A stretch of DNA of 32,207 nt from Desulfonatronospira sp. (GCA_003551155.1 PUMA01000108.1:1-32207); one strand, 5' to 3'; shown: positions 6,046-14,602, counted from the first letter of the stretch. Program-made: numbers and translations. Notes: generated from the sequence alone by a model not told the origin.

Positions 6046-7095
6046 ATGCTGAACTTGTTCCGGTCCAAGAATCCTTCATGCGGCCTGGATCTCGGCAGCA
6101 CCTGGTGCAAAACGGTTAAGCTTGCTACCAGCGGAAAAACTCTTAATCTGCAGTGTGTTGCCAGGATGCCCTGGTCAGAGGGGGAATCCAAAGATCCCGG
6201 CCGGAAAAGCCAAAGGCTGCAGGACCTCTGGAACCATCTGGGTCTTAAGGACAAGGCTGTTGCCTCGTCTCTGGCCGGGCACGGGATCATCGTCAAGAAG
6301 GTTCAGTTCAGGCCGGGCCGCGGAAGAGACATCAAGCAGGAAGCATTGAGTAAAGCTGACCAGTATATCCCGTTTGACCTGAACGATGTCTGTCTGGATT
6401 GCCACATCCCGGATCAGCCTTCAGAAAGCCAGGAACAGGATATCATTCTGGTAGCCGGAAAGAAAGTACTGGTCCGGGAGCTCATGAAGATCATAAAGCA
6501 TTGCGGGCTGAAGCTGAGTATTGTGGACGTGGATGCCTTTGCCCTGAGCAACTGTTTCGAATACAATTATCCGGATTTGACCCGAGATCCTGTCTATCTT
6601 CTGGATATTGGAGGGCAGCAGAGCATTTTTGCTGTTTTCCTGTCCAACCATCCCCTGTTTTTTCGGGAAGCGCCCCTTGGCGGCAGACAATTAACCGAAA
6701 TAATTGCCAAAAACCTGAAAGTGAATCCATGCGAGGCAGAAAAAATCAAACTGGCAGGGCCTGAAAACCAAGGCCCGGAAACCATACAGAATATATACCG
6801 GGACTGCCGTAATCTTATGCGCTCATGGGCCTCGGACATAAAAAGGCTCATGGGTCTGTACCAGTCCTCTGTTCCGGGAGGCAGACAGGCAGATGTTCTC
6901 TTTCTTTCGGGAGGAGGGAGCCTGTTCAAGGGATTGGAGCAGGTCCTGGAGCATGAGCTGCAGGTCAGAATCAGGCATCTTGATCCCTGGAAGAAGATTC
7001 AGGTCAGAGCCAATGATTTTGACCTGAAATACCTGGAGACAGTCAGGCCTCAGTTTGCGGTATCCACTGGACTTGCCTTGCGGGGGTTTATATAG
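6046..7095 (+). CDS. pilM: Type IV pilus assembly protein PilM (actin-like ATPase)
   Basis: A 349-residue actin-fold protein of the pilus inner-membrane platform; it binds the cytoplasmic tail of PilN. Early residues LFRSKNPSCGLDLGSTWCKTV form phosphate-binding loop 1. LLDIGGQQSIFAVF and LFLSGGGSLFKGL are the later actin-family nucleotide-binding loops, and the segment EALSKADQYIPFDLNDV is typical of PilM. GAGG ends 6 nt before the ATG at 6046; an in-frame ATG 3 nt earlier is the alternative, while the longer frame from 5998 lacks a ribosome-binding site. It heads a pilMNOPQ operon. Confidence 0.93.
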   Translation: MLNLFRSKNPSCGLDLGSTWCKTVKLATSGKTLNLQCVARMPWSEGESKDPGRKSQRLQDLWNHLGLKDKAVASSLAGHGIIVKKVQFRPGRGRDIKQEALSKADQYIPFDLNDVCLDCHIPDQPSESQEQDIILVAGKKVLVRELMKIIKHCGLKLSIVDVDAFALSNCFEYNYPDLTRDPVYLLDIGGQQSIFAVFLSNHPLFFREAPLGGRQLTEIIAKNLKVNPCEAEKIKLAGPENQGPETIQNIYRDCRNLMRSWASDIKRLMGLYQSSVPGGRQADVLFLSGGGSLFKGLEQVLEHELQVRIRHLDPWKKIQVRANDFDLKYLETVRPQFAVSTGLALRGFI

Positions 7096-7098
7096 ACC

Positions 7099-7653
7099 AT
7101 GATCAGGATCAATCTCCTGCCTCAATCCGAGAGGGAGCGGTTCTCATATACTGAAAAACAGATCGCTGCAGCCCTATGCCTGCTTATTCTTACCGGCACT
7201 GTATTTTGGGGCCTGAGCCTGCTGACCGGCAGCAAACTCAAGGTCCTGGAAGAAAAGCAAATGGCCGTTGAAAACCGGAGGCTTGAACTTCTTGAACAGG
7301 TCAGCCGGGCACATGAGCTGGAACAAAGGATAGAGCTGAAAGAATCCAGGATCCGGCACATCAGCAAAATACGCATTAATCAACAGCTTCCGGTATACTA
7401 CCTGGCCACTCTGGTCCGGAATCTGCCCCATGAAAAGGTGTGGTTTGAGACCCTGAGCTTTGATCAGGAGGGATCTGTCGAAATCCAGGGCGTGGCCCTG
7501 GACAATCAGGTTTTTGCCCGGTATGTGAACAGTCTCAGAAAATCTCAATTCTTCCGCTCTGTAAGCACTCAAAGGACCTCGCACAGACAGATCATGGACC
7601 AGAGTCTGGTGGAATTTGAATTCCGGATTCAGGCGGGACCTGTCCGTGAGTGA
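7099..7653 (+). CDS. pilN: Type IV pilus assembly protein PilN
   Basis: 184 residues with the hallmark N-terminus MIRINLLPQSERER, which docks into PilM. A single transmembrane helix follows (about 23-43, AAALCLLILTGTVFWGLSLL), then a periplasmic coiled coil rich in Glu/Leu (about 50-90) and a C-terminal alpha/beta fold. It starts 3 nt after the pilM stop, so translation is probably coupled. PilN and PilO pair to form the periplasmic alignment ring between PilM and PilP. Confidence 0.93.
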   Translation: MIRINLLPQSERERFSYTEKQIAAALCLLILTGTVFWGLSLLTGSKLKVLEEKQMAVENRRLELLEQVSRAHELEQRIELKESRIRHISKIRINQQLPVYYLATLVRNLPHEKVWFETLSFDQEGSVEIQGVALDNQVFARYVNSLRKSQFFRSVSTQRTSHRQIMDQSLVEFEFRIQAGPVRE

Positions 7654-7685
7654 ACCGGTCCCCCAAAATGACATGACCAAGAGCC

Positions 7686-8303
7686 ATGCGTCTGAACAAA
7701 CAGGCAGTCATTTACAGGTTTGAGTCCCTGACACCGGTTCAAAGGGTGTTGATAGTGGCAATCCTTGCAGCATCCATTGCCGGTGGTGCCTGGAATTTAT
7801 CCCTGGGGCCAAACCTGGCCGGCATAAGCACTCTTGAGTCCGAACTCGAATCCCTGGAAATGGACATGCTCGTCCTTTCAAAAAAAGCTTCCAGGGTTCC
7901 TGATCTGGAAGAGAGGGCAGGGAATGCGGCCAGGGAACTGGAGCTGGCCCGAAGCCTTTTGACTGCTGATGAACATGCCCTGGAAAGGCTTCTGGCCTCA
8001 TTTGAACGTCTGGGAAATGAACACAGGGTTCGTTTTCTGCTCTTTCAACCGGGACCGGAGAAGGTGCATGGATACTTCGCCAGCCGCACGGTCCAGCTGC
8101 GACTGGAGGGCAGCTTTCATGAGCTGATGTATTTTTTTGACGCCCTGGCCAGACTGGACAGGCTGGTAAGCCTGAAAAGCCTGAGCCTTCGTCCTTCCGG
8201 GCAGGAACAGGCTGTCCGGGACATGATCCTTACTGCCGAAGCCAGGCTCCAGGTTTACAGGGCCCTGAACCTCATGGAGAAAAATGCCCAGGAGGACAAC
8301 TGA
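7686..8303 (+). CDS. pilO: Type IV pilus assembly protein PilO
   Basis: 205 residues: a short cytoplasmic N-terminus, one transmembrane helix (about 20-40, VLIVAILAASIAGGAWNLSL), a coiled coil (about 45-85) and a ferredoxin-like periplasmic domain with the typical VQLRLEGSFHELMYFFDALARLDRLV segment. It follows pilN by 32 nt. Predicted partner of PilN in the inner-membrane alignment complex. Confidence 0.92.
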   Translation: MRLNKQAVIYRFESLTPVQRVLIVAILAASIAGGAWNLSLGPNLAGISTLESELESLEMDMLVLSKKASRVPDLEERAGNAARELELARSLLTADEHALERLLASFERLGNEHRVRFLLFQPGPEKVHGYFASRTVQLRLEGSFHELMYFFDALARLDRLVSLKSLSLRPSGQEQAVRDMILTAEARLQVYRALNLMEKNAQEDN

Positions 8304-8306
8304 AAA

Positions 8307-8813
8307 GTGCCAGATCCTGACCTCAATAGAAGAACCGCATCTTTTATTGTCCTTGTTTTGACTATCTGGGCGCCGGTTCTGTGGGCAGCACAGGAGGAAC
8401 CGCGCATCTTTTCCGCCCAGGAATGGATTGAACCGCCTCTGCCGGGCTACGATCACCGGGGATTGCCAGACCCTTTTGCCTCCATCATTCCCCAGACTGA
8501 AAAGCCTGTGGAGGCGGTCTCCCCTTCTCAGTTAAAACCGCTGACTCCTCTGGAACAGGTGGAACTGAGCCGCATCCGTCTCGTGGGCATTTTGTGGAAT
8601 CCTGATTTACCACAACAGGCTGCAGCCATGGTGGAGATACCTGACGGGACTGCCTTTCTTCTGCATGAGGGAACCAGGATAGGGATGAACCGGGGTGAAG
8701 TGGTCAAGATTCTTCCGGACCGGGTGGTTGTCCTTGAACATATTTACGGTGATCCCGGCCAGGGAGGTGCTGTCCGCCGAATCTTGAATCTGCGGGAGGA
8801 AGAGAATGAATAA
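8307..8813 (+). CDS. pilP: Type IV pilus pilotin-like assembly protein PilP
   Basis: 168 residues, starting at GTG (8307) 3 nt after pilO. The N-terminus has a hydrophobic segment (SFIVLVLTIWAPVLWA) that could be a signal peptide; no lipobox cysteine is visible. The GLPDPFASI motif, then a proline-rich linker and the beta domain SRIRLVGILWNPD...GTRIGMNRGEVVKI match PilP, the link between PilNO and the secretin PilQ. It overlaps pilQ by 8 nt. Confidence 0.9.
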   Translation: MPDPDLNRRTASFIVLVLTIWAPVLWAAQEEPRIFSAQEWIEPPLPGYDHRGLPDPFASIIPQTEKPVEAVSPSQLKPLTPLEQVELSRIRLVGILWNPDLPQQAAAMVEIPDGTAFLLHEGTRIGMNRGEVVKILPDRVVVLEHIYGDPGQGGAVRRILNLREEENE

Positions 8814-10521
8814 AATGTCCAGGAAAAATTTTTTCTTGTTCCCTGTTCAGGTTCTGTCTTTTTTATGCCTTTTCTCCTTGATGGCATGGCCGATCCAGGC
8901 CCATGAATCAGGCGGAACCGGGAACAGGCTAGTTCAGGAACCGGATATCCAGCTGGACCAGGAAAATATTCTTCATGTGCATTTCCAGGGCAGGGAGCCC
9001 TTGAGCCATATCATAAGCCAGCAGGATCAGACCAGGATGCAGGTCATTCTTCCCGAAGTTTCGGTACCTGCGGGTCTGGTGGGCATGTACAGACTGGATG
9101 ATTACCACACCCGGCTCAAGTCCCTTCTGGTGCAGGATACTGCCCGCGGTGCAGAATTGACCTGGCTGTGGTCCGGTAAGCAGGAATTTGAGATTCTTGA
9201 CTTAAAAGACTCCGCAGTTTTCAGGTTTTACCCGGGCGGAGCTGATGGATCAGGCAGCACCAACCCGTCCGGTCCCACAGAGCTGTTGTCCAGGGATCAG
9301 AACATGCATCGCCTTGAGCAGGATTTTATTATACCCGGCATGCAGGAGCACTTCACAGGAGAACCTGTTTCCATTGACCTGCAAAACGCCGAAGTGGAAC
9401 ATGTTTTACGGTTGATCCTCTCCATTACCGACTACAACCTAATTCTGGATGAACAAGTCAGAGGCAGGATTTCTCTGCGTATGAAAAATGTTCCCTGGGA
9501 CCAGGCCCTGGATCAGATTCTGGCTCAGAAGGACCTGGCCATGGTCCGCAGGGATAATATCATCCGGGTGACTACGGCAGAGAAGATGGAATCCCTCAGG
9601 GAAAGGCTCCGTCAGGCCAGGGAAGCCAGGGTAATGGAGCACGAAAGCCTGATGAAGCTTGAGCCTCTTCAGCAGGAATTTATTCCCATAAAGTATGCCC
9701 GGGCCAGCGAGCTTGAGCCCAGGATTCAGGACTTTCTTTCCCAGCGCGGCCGGATCATCCACGATGAACGGACCAACACCCTGATCATCCAGGATACATC
9801 TTCCAGGCTTGCAGAAATCAGGGCACTGATCAGCAATCTGGACCGGCCCGAAAGTCAGGTACTTATTGAGGCCCGGGTGGTTTATGCCACAGAAGAATTC
9901 CGCAGGGAACTGGGCATTGACTGGCATTTCGCATACCAGTCTCCGGTCTTGAGCCAGGAGATTATCCGGCCGGAAACCTTTAATTTCCCGGGGGATATGG
10001 GCAACCTCCTGGGAGTTGGCTACCTGGGAAGGGAAAGCAGGAGTTTCTCTGTCCTGGAAGCCAGGCTGCGCCTGGGAGAGGCCCAGGGCAAATCCAGCAT
10101 CATTTCCGCACCCAGGATCATGACCCTGAACAACCAGCGGGCAGAAATCGAACAGGGGACGCGTATCGCCAGAGAGGTACCTGACGAACGGGGTACACGA
10201 ACAGAATACCTGGATGCTGTCCTGAAACTCGTGGTTCAGCCCCAGATAACGCCTGACAACAATCTGATCCTGACCCTGGAAGTTCGTGATGATACTCCGG
10301 ACGGGGATGATATAAGCACTAAACTGGCCAGGACCACTCTTCTGGTCGAGGACGGAGAAACAGCAATTATCGGGGGCATCAAACAACTGGCTGAAGGCCG
10401 GGGACAGACTCGAATCCCTGGGCTGCACCGCATTCCTGTGCTGGGATGGTTTTTCAAGCACGAGTTCGTTGACGAACGCATGGACGAACTGCTTATCTTC
10501 ATCCGGCCTCAAATCAGGTGA
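8806..10521 (+). CDS. pilQ: Type IV pilus secretin PilQ
   Basis: A 571-residue outer-membrane secretin. It has a signal peptide (MNKMSRK, then a hydrophobic core ending near PIQA, about 32 residues), an AMIN-like beta domain (about 45-145), then a linker. An STN/N0 domain (EPVSIDLQNAEVEHVLRLIL, about 187-255) and an N1 domain (IPIKYARASELEPRIQDFLS) follow. The secretin core comes last, with SAPRIMTLNNQRAEIEQG and the signature VEDGETAIIGGI...IPGLHRIPVLGWFF, ending FIRPQIR. It forms the gated pore through which the pilus passes. Only one AMIN domain is apparent, so it is shorter than PilQ of Pseudomonas or Myxococcus. Confidence 0.95.
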   Translation: MNKMSRKNFFLFPVQVLSFLCLFSLMAWPIQAHESGGTGNRLVQEPDIQLDQENILHVHFQGREPLSHIISQQDQTRMQVILPEVSVPAGLVGMYRLDDYHTRLKSLLVQDTARGAELTWLWSGKQEFEILDLKDSAVFRFYPGGADGSGSTNPSGPTELLSRDQNMHRLEQDFIIPGMQEHFTGEPVSIDLQNAEVEHVLRLILSITDYNLILDEQVRGRISLRMKNVPWDQALDQILAQKDLAMVRRDNIIRVTTAEKMESLRERLRQAREARVMEHESLMKLEPLQQEFIPIKYARASELEPRIQDFLSQRGRIIHDERTNTLIIQDTSSRLAEIRALISNLDRPESQVLIEARVVYATEEFRRELGIDWHFAYQSPVLSQEIIRPETFNFPGDMGNLLGVGYLGRESRSFSVLEARLRLGEAQGKSSIISAPRIMTLNNQRAEIEQGTRIAREVPDERGTRTEYLDAVLKLVVQPQITPDNNLILTLEVRDDTPDGDDISTKLARTTLLVEDGETAIIGGIKQLAEGRGQTRIPGLHRIPVLGWFFKHEFVDERMDELLIFIRPQIR

Positions 10522-10535
10522 ACCGGGAGGGCCGA

Positions 10536-10820
10536 ATGGAGCTGAAACTGCCGGCATCAAAGGACCTGGCCCGAGTATGGCAGGAAAGCTTTCTGGGCAC
10601 AAAAGGGTTTTTTATTCCCGGTGACCACGAGTTCATTCTGGAGCGGGAAATGGATATAGATCTGATTATAGCCGGAGAAAAATGGGGAACCTTAAAAATG
10701 GTGCCTGTATGGGCCAATCTTTATGGGCCAGTGAGCACTGATCTGCCCCGCGGAACCTTTCTAAAGCTGCTGTCATGCGAGAGTGAACTGGAAAAAAAGA
10801 TCAGGGACTGCTGCAGCTGA
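10536..10820 (+). CDS. Small PilZ-like protein at the end of the pil operon
   Basis: A 94-residue soluble protein, MELKLPASKDLARVWQES.... I choose the ATG at 10536 because GGGAGG lies 5 nt upstream; a GTG at 10518 overlapping the pilQ stop is the alternative. Weak similarity in length and strand pattern to PilZ domains (a GFFIPG strand-turn near residue 26, a central LIIAGEKWGTLKMVPVWANLYGP strand pair). However, the RxxxR and D/NxSxxG motifs for cyclic di-GMP are not visible, as in the non-binding XcPilZ type. Position after pilQ favours a pilus-related role. The PilZ call is tentative. Confidence 0.5.
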   Translation: MELKLPASKDLARVWQESFLGTKGFFIPGDHEFILEREMDIDLIIAGEKWGTLKMVPVWANLYGPVSTDLPRGTFLKLLSCESELEKKIRDCCS

Positions 10821-10878
10821 CCGGTTTGCCGTCAAGTATTTGTCATCAGCGGTCAACATTAATCTATTGTGAGGATCA

Positions 10879-11985
10879 ATGTCTGAAAAACAAGCAATTT
10901 ACATCCGTTCCCAGGTCCAATCCTTCAAACCCTATACACCGGGACTCAGCATAGAGGAGATTAAAAATAAATACGGCCTGAAAAAAGTCATTAAGATGGC
11001 CAGCAATGAAAATCCTCTGGGTACTTCTCCTGTGGTTCAGGAGGTTGTCTCACGAAACGCATCCATGGTGTTTCGTTACCCCCGGGCCAACAACCCCTCT
11101 CTTGGCAGGGCCATTGCCGCTCATCTCGGTCTTGAACCCGGCAATATAGTCTGCGGCAATGGATCTGATGAGCTCATCGATCTTCTGATCCGTCTCATTG
11201 CGGTTCCAGGACAGAGCAATGTCGTGGCTTTCAGGCCCTGCTTCAGCATTTACCAGCTGCAGGCCCGGCTGAACGGAGTGGACTTCCGCCAGACCGGGCT
11301 CAACCATGACTTCAGTTTTGCCTGGAATGAACTTGGGGACCTGGTCAACCCCCAGACCAGGCTGGTTTTCCTGACCAATCCGGACAACCCTTCGGGCTAT
11401 GCGGCCCCGGCAGGGGAAATCAGAGACTTTGCCTCAGCACTGCCTGAAGGGTCCTATCTTGTTGTTGACGAAGCCTACATCGACTTTGCCCGGCCAGTGG
11501 AAAAGTATTCGGCCCTTTCCTTCTGGAGGGAGGTACCAAATGTGATAGTCCTGCGCACCTTTTCCAAGATGTACGGCCTTGCCGGCCTCAGGCTGGGATA
11601 CGCTGTCCTTCCGGGCATGCTGGCTGATTATATGCGCCGCATAAGACTGCCTTTCAGCGTGAATATCCTGGCGGACAAGGCTGGTCAGGCAGCCCTGGAA
11701 GACGTTGCCTTCACAGAAAAAGCCCTTGAGATCATTCTGGAAGGACGCATGTTTCTGTCCAGTGAACTGCAGAAACTTGGCTGCGGCATATACCCCTCCC
11801 AGGCCAATTTCATCATGTTCGCCCCACCAGGCAATGCCCGGGAAATATTTGAAGCACTTCTAAGCCGCGGCATCATCATCCGTCCCCTGGACAGCTACGG
11901 ATTTAATGAACTCCTGCGGGTCAGCATCGGAACCCCGGAAGAAAACCAGATTTTTATCAGGGCCATGCAGGAGATAGTGGCATGA
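10879..11985 (+). CDS. hisC: Histidinol-phosphate aminotransferase
   Basis: A 368-residue fold type I PLP enzyme converting imidazole-acetol phosphate and glutamate to histidinol phosphate, the transamination step of histidine synthesis. Features: ASNENPLGTSP near the start, FRYPRANNPSLG, FLTNPDNPSGY (PLP ring contact), VVDEAYIDF (Asp197) and the Schiff-base lysine Lys230 in TFSKMYGLAGLRLGY. Length is normal for HisC. GAGGATCA precedes the ATG. It overlaps cmk by 4 nt (ATGA), so the two are co-translated. Other aromatic or cobalamin-pathway aminotransferases are similar, but the motifs favour HisC. Confidence 0.92.
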   Translation: MSEKQAIYIRSQVQSFKPYTPGLSIEEIKNKYGLKKVIKMASNENPLGTSPVVQEVVSRNASMVFRYPRANNPSLGRAIAAHLGLEPGNIVCGNGSDELIDLLIRLIAVPGQSNVVAFRPCFSIYQLQARLNGVDFRQTGLNHDFSFAWNELGDLVNPQTRLVFLTNPDNPSGYAAPAGEIRDFASALPEGSYLVVDEAYIDFARPVEKYSALSFWREVPNVIVLRTFSKMYGLAGLRLGYAVLPGMLADYMRRIRLPFSVNILADKAGQAALEDVAFTEKALEIILEGRMFLSSELQKLGCGIYPSQANFIMFAPPGNAREIFEALLSRGIIIRPLDSYGFNELLRVSIGTPEENQIFIRAMQEIVA

Positions 11986-12662
11986 ACTCCAGGCACACCA
12001 TCATCACCATTGACGGTCCTGCAGGGGCAGGCAAGACCACTCTGGCCAGGGCTCTGGCCGAGCAGTTGAACATGGCTTACCTGGATACCGGGGCCATGTA
12101 CCGGGCTGCGGCATGGATGCTGGGTCCTGCAGCCCTGCAACTCCAGGAGAATGAACTGGGTGCAAGGCTGAATTCCATGCGCTTCAGGCTTGAAGGCCCA
12201 GGCAAAAACAGCCGGCTGCTTCTTGATGACAAAATGATCGGGGATCAGGTCCGGACCGAGGAGACAGGGCTTTTGGCCTCAACCCTGGCCAGACTGGCGG
12301 TGGTAAGAACCTTCATGAAAAAGGCCCAGCAGCAGATGGGCCGGGAGACCTCCCTGGTGGCTGAGGGCAGGGACATGGGCAGCGTTGTTTTTCCGGAAGC
12401 GGACTACAAGTTTTATCTCCTGGCTGATCCCGTGATCCGGGCTGATAGAAGATACAGACAGCTGAAAGAAATGGGCTGCGAAATGGATACCCGGCACATC
12501 CTGGAGCAGATGCGCCTTAGAGACGAGCAGGACCAAAACCGGACCATTGCCCCCCTGCGTCCGGCCAATGACGCTGTGCATATCGATACGGGCGGGTTGA
12601 CTCCGGAGCAGGTCCTGAAAAAGATGACCGCAATAATCAGTCTACAGCGGCTCACCCCGTGA
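11982..12662 (+). CDS. cmk: Cytidylate kinase
   Basis: 226 residues, phosphorylating CMP and dCMP to the diphosphates. The P-loop GPAGAGKTT is at 12-20, followed by YLDTGAMYRAAAW (substrate region), the VAEGRDMGSVVFPEADYKFYL motif and the lid RRYRQLKEMG. It starts within the hisC stop. Cmk is commonly linked to rpsA or aroA; pairing with hisC is seen in Desulfovibrio-type genomes (recollection, not checked). Convergent with mazG. Confidence 0.93.
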   Translation: MNSRHTIITIDGPAGAGKTTLARALAEQLNMAYLDTGAMYRAAAWMLGPAALQLQENELGARLNSMRFRLEGPGKNSRLLLDDKMIGDQVRTEETGLLASTLARLAVVRTFMKKAQQQMGRETSLVAEGRDMGSVVFPEADYKFYLLADPVIRADRRYRQLKEMGCEMDTRHILEQMRLRDEQDQNRTIAPLRPANDAVHIDTGGLTPEQVLKKMTAIISLQRLTP

Positions 12663-12722
12663 ACAGCCGGCACCTCCTGATGAACTCCCGTGATTATAAT
12701 CTAGTAAAACAATATCCGGAAT

Positions 12723-13502
12723 TTACTGCCCGTCCATGGCCTTGGCTTTCAGCCACAGGCTGTCCAGGTCTTCCTGATCCAGGTTTGAGATATCCCGACC
12801 GCGTTCCCGGGCCAGCCCCTCCATGATGCGCATGCGCCGGGCGAACTTGGCATTGGCGCCTGCCAGGGCCGAGTTGGCCTTTATCTGGTGGCGACGGGCA
12901 TACTCCACCAGAGTAAAAAGGTAATCGCCCAGTTCCTCTTCCATCTTGGCGGGATTCCCCTGACTGCAGGCCTTAAGCCATTCCTGCCACTCTTCCTCCA
13001 GCTTCTCCTCCAGCCCCTGATCATCGGGCCAGGTGAATCCCACACTGGCAGCCTTGGAATTCATCCGGTAAGCCTGAAGCAGCGGAGGCAGGCTTTTGGG
13101 TATTGTATCCAGAACATGACGGCTGGTGAGGGTTTTCTCTTTTTTTTTGATTCTTTCCCAGCTTTGGGTGAGCTCATCCCGGGAACCGATCTCCTCGCTG
13201 CCGAACACATGAGGGTGTCTGCCTGTCATTTTCAGGGCGCTCTGAATCAGGACATCATCCAGTGACAGTTTATCCCGGAGCAGACGGATCATGAAAAGCA
13301 GAAGAAATAAAACATCCCCCATTTCTTCCCGGATTTCCGCTGCATCATTTGAACGAATGGCTGCAGCAAGTTCGAAAGTCTCCTCCACAAGATAATCGCA
13401 CAGGCTTTCAGGAGTCTGTTTCCGGTCCCAGGGACATCCTTCCGGACCCAGAAGCGTGTCAATAACCTGCAGAATCCTGTCCATTCCAGGACCGTCATGC
13501 AT
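12723..13502 (-). CDS. mazG: Nucleoside triphosphate pyrophosphohydrolase MazG
   Basis: 259 residues with two tandem MazG domains. The first has CPWDRKQTPESL, EExxE at Glu40-Glu41-Glu44 and EEMGD (59-63); the second has EEEWQEW and MEEELGDYLF. Both keep the acidic Mg2+ sites. It hydrolyses canonical and aberrant NTPs (and reportedly ppGpp-related signals) to monophosphate and PPi. The start codon overlaps the cvpA stop (TAATG). The last codons, GGACGGGCAGTAA, are identical to the end of cvpA. Confidence 0.93.
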   Translation of the reverse strand: MHDGPGMDRILQVIDTLLGPEGCPWDRKQTPESLCDYLVEETFELAAAIRSNDAAEIREEMGDVLFLLLFMIRLLRDKLSLDDVLIQSALKMTGRHPHVFGSEEIGSRDELTQSWERIKKKEKTLTSRHVLDTIPKSLPPLLQAYRMNSKAASVGFTWPDDQGLEEKLEEEWQEWLKACSQGNPAKMEEELGDYLFTLVEYARRHQIKANSALAGANAKFARRMRIMEGLARERGRDISNLDQEDLDSLWLKAKAMDGQ

Positions 13503-13514
13503 TACTGCCCGTCC
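12723..13514. repeat. 13-bp direct repeat at the two stop codons bracketing mazG
   Basis: TTACTGCCCGTCC occurs at 12723-12735 (end of mazG) and 13502-13514 (end of cvpA), 779 bp apart. Recombination between the copies would remove mazG exactly and leave cvpA intact. Several 13-bp repeats are expected by chance in a window this size, so only the exact stop-codon placement is notable. Confidence 0.5.
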
Positions 13515-14059
13515 CCGTTGTTTATGAGCTCCCTGACACCCTCAGACCAGGTTCCGGCCATGGACTGAATCTTGTCTGCAAAATCCTCCCTGAGCTCCCG
13601 TGGCAGGTATTCAGCCAGGCTCTTGCTCAGATCCATTATGAAAGGTGCGATCCTGGAACCGGAAACCATTTCATGATCCGGAGGAAGAAATACAGTCAAA
13701 AGCAGCAGGGCCAGAGTGCAGATGAGCCCGGCCTTTATAAGTCCCAGCACTCCTCCCCCCAGACGGTCCAGCCAGCCGAGCATGATCATGCGCAGCAGAC
13801 TTCTTAACATAAGGGCCATGAAGGCCACTACCGCCATGGTCAGCAGAAATATGCCCAGATAACTGACAACCTGGGCCCAATCTTCATTGCCTATTATTTC
13901 CTGGACCCAGGGATACGCTTGCAAGTACAGGAGATTGGCCGTTATAAACCCGGCCACGAGTCCTGCAATGGAGGCGATTTCCAGAATCATGCCCCTGTAA
14001 ATCCCGCGAAAGAGGAAAAAGCCCAGTACTATTACAAAGAGAATGTCCAGTGCATTCAT
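13502..14059 (-). CDS. cvpA: CvpA family membrane protein
   Basis: 185 residues with four hydrophobic segments (about 4-24, 28-49, 62-87, 102-124) and a C-terminal amphipathic tail, the layout of CvpA (colicin V production protein family). The N-terminus NALDILFVIVLGFFLFRGIYRGMILEI is characteristic. I prefer the ATG at 14059; the ATG 12 nt upstream lacks any ribosome-binding site. Function is poorly defined: colicin V export in E. coli, envelope integrity elsewhere. It is followed directly by mazG with stop-start overlap. Confidence 0.82.
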   Translation of the reverse strand: MNALDILFVIVLGFFLFRGIYRGMILEIASIAGLVAGFITANLLYLQAYPWVQEIIGNEDWAQVVSYLGIFLLTMAVVAFMALMLRSLLRMIMLGWLDRLGGGVLGLIKAGLICTLALLLLTVFLPPDHEMVSGSRIAPFIMDLSKSLAEYLPRELREDFADKIQSMAGTWSEGVRELINNGDGQ

Positions 14060-14075
14060 GATACTTCTCATGGGG

Positions 14076-14090
14076 CGGGCTTAAAGCCCG
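14076..14090. promoter_or_regulatory. Palindrome just upstream of cvpA
   Basis: CGGGCTT-A-AAGCCCG, perfect over 15 bp, 17-31 nt upstream of the chosen cvpA start. It could be an operator or a leader hairpin affecting cvpA-mazG expression. Confidence 0.45.
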
Positions 14091-14140
14091 GATAATTCAT
14101 GTGTGCATAAGATTCCGGCCAGATCCTGAACAGTTGCTTC

Positions 14141-14169
14141 TTGACAGTATATGATTCAGAAATTAAATT
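14141..14169 (+). promoter_or_regulatory. Promoter for the Sm-like gene
   Basis: TTGACA (14141-14146), 17-nt spacer, TAAATT (14164-14169), about 50 nt ahead of the start codon. Confidence 0.6.
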
Positions 14170-14222
14170 CAATAATTTTAAACGCTGGTTATTGCAAGAA
14201 GCATGATCAAAGGAGAAGATTT

Positions 14223-14579
14223 ATGGCATATGATATTCAACTGGTAAAGCTGGTGACCGGTGATATGGTTCTGGGTAAGTGGAATGCTCAGGAGAAAAAA
14301 ATAACTGACCCGGCCATACTGCAGATGCTGCCTACTCAGCAGGGCGGGGTGCAGATGATGCTGCTGCCCTTTGGCTACCCCATAGACAATGAGGTCAGCG
14401 GAGAAATCGAAGGTCGGCACATCCTTTATTTTTACAAGAAACTCCCGGAAGAGCTCAAGAACAAGTATCTTGAGGCAGTAAGCAATCTGACCATTTCAGG
14501 TGCCGGCGACCTGAAGAATCTGGGCAACCTGGGGGCGGGGAAAAACGTTACTGACCTGGGCTCCCTGTTCAAGAAATAA
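14223..14579 (+). CDS. Small hypothetical protein with a possible Sm-like (LSm) fold
   Basis: 118 residues starting MAYDIQLVKLVTGDMVLGKW; the start follows AAAGGAGAAG and the frame extends further upstream without support. The order of strands (IQLVKLVTGDMVLGKWN, KKITDPAILQML, GVQMMLLPFGYPI, EIEGRHILYFYKKLPEELKNKYLEAVSN) is like the single-domain Sm-like proteins of unknown function found in several bacteria and phages: a TGD turn between the first strands and a late strand followed by a helix. The C-terminal 20 residues (NLGNLGAGKNVTDLGSLFKK) are low-complexity and Gly/Leu/Asn-rich. It has its own promoter. The fold call is inference by eye; function unknown. Confidence 0.7.
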   Translation: MAYDIQLVKLVTGDMVLGKWNAQEKKITDPAILQMLPTQQGGVQMMLLPFGYPIDNEVSGEIEGRHILYFYKKLPEELKNKYLEAVSNLTISGAGDLKNLGNLGAGKNVTDLGSLFKK

Positions 14580-14602
14580 CTTCTCCCTTCGTACACAGAC
14601 CG

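Noticed and set aside
9439-10602. 387-codon open frame antisense to pilQ
   Set aside because: Its complement is a clear secretin; the frame is a by-product of codon bias, with no ribosome-binding site or recognisable domain.
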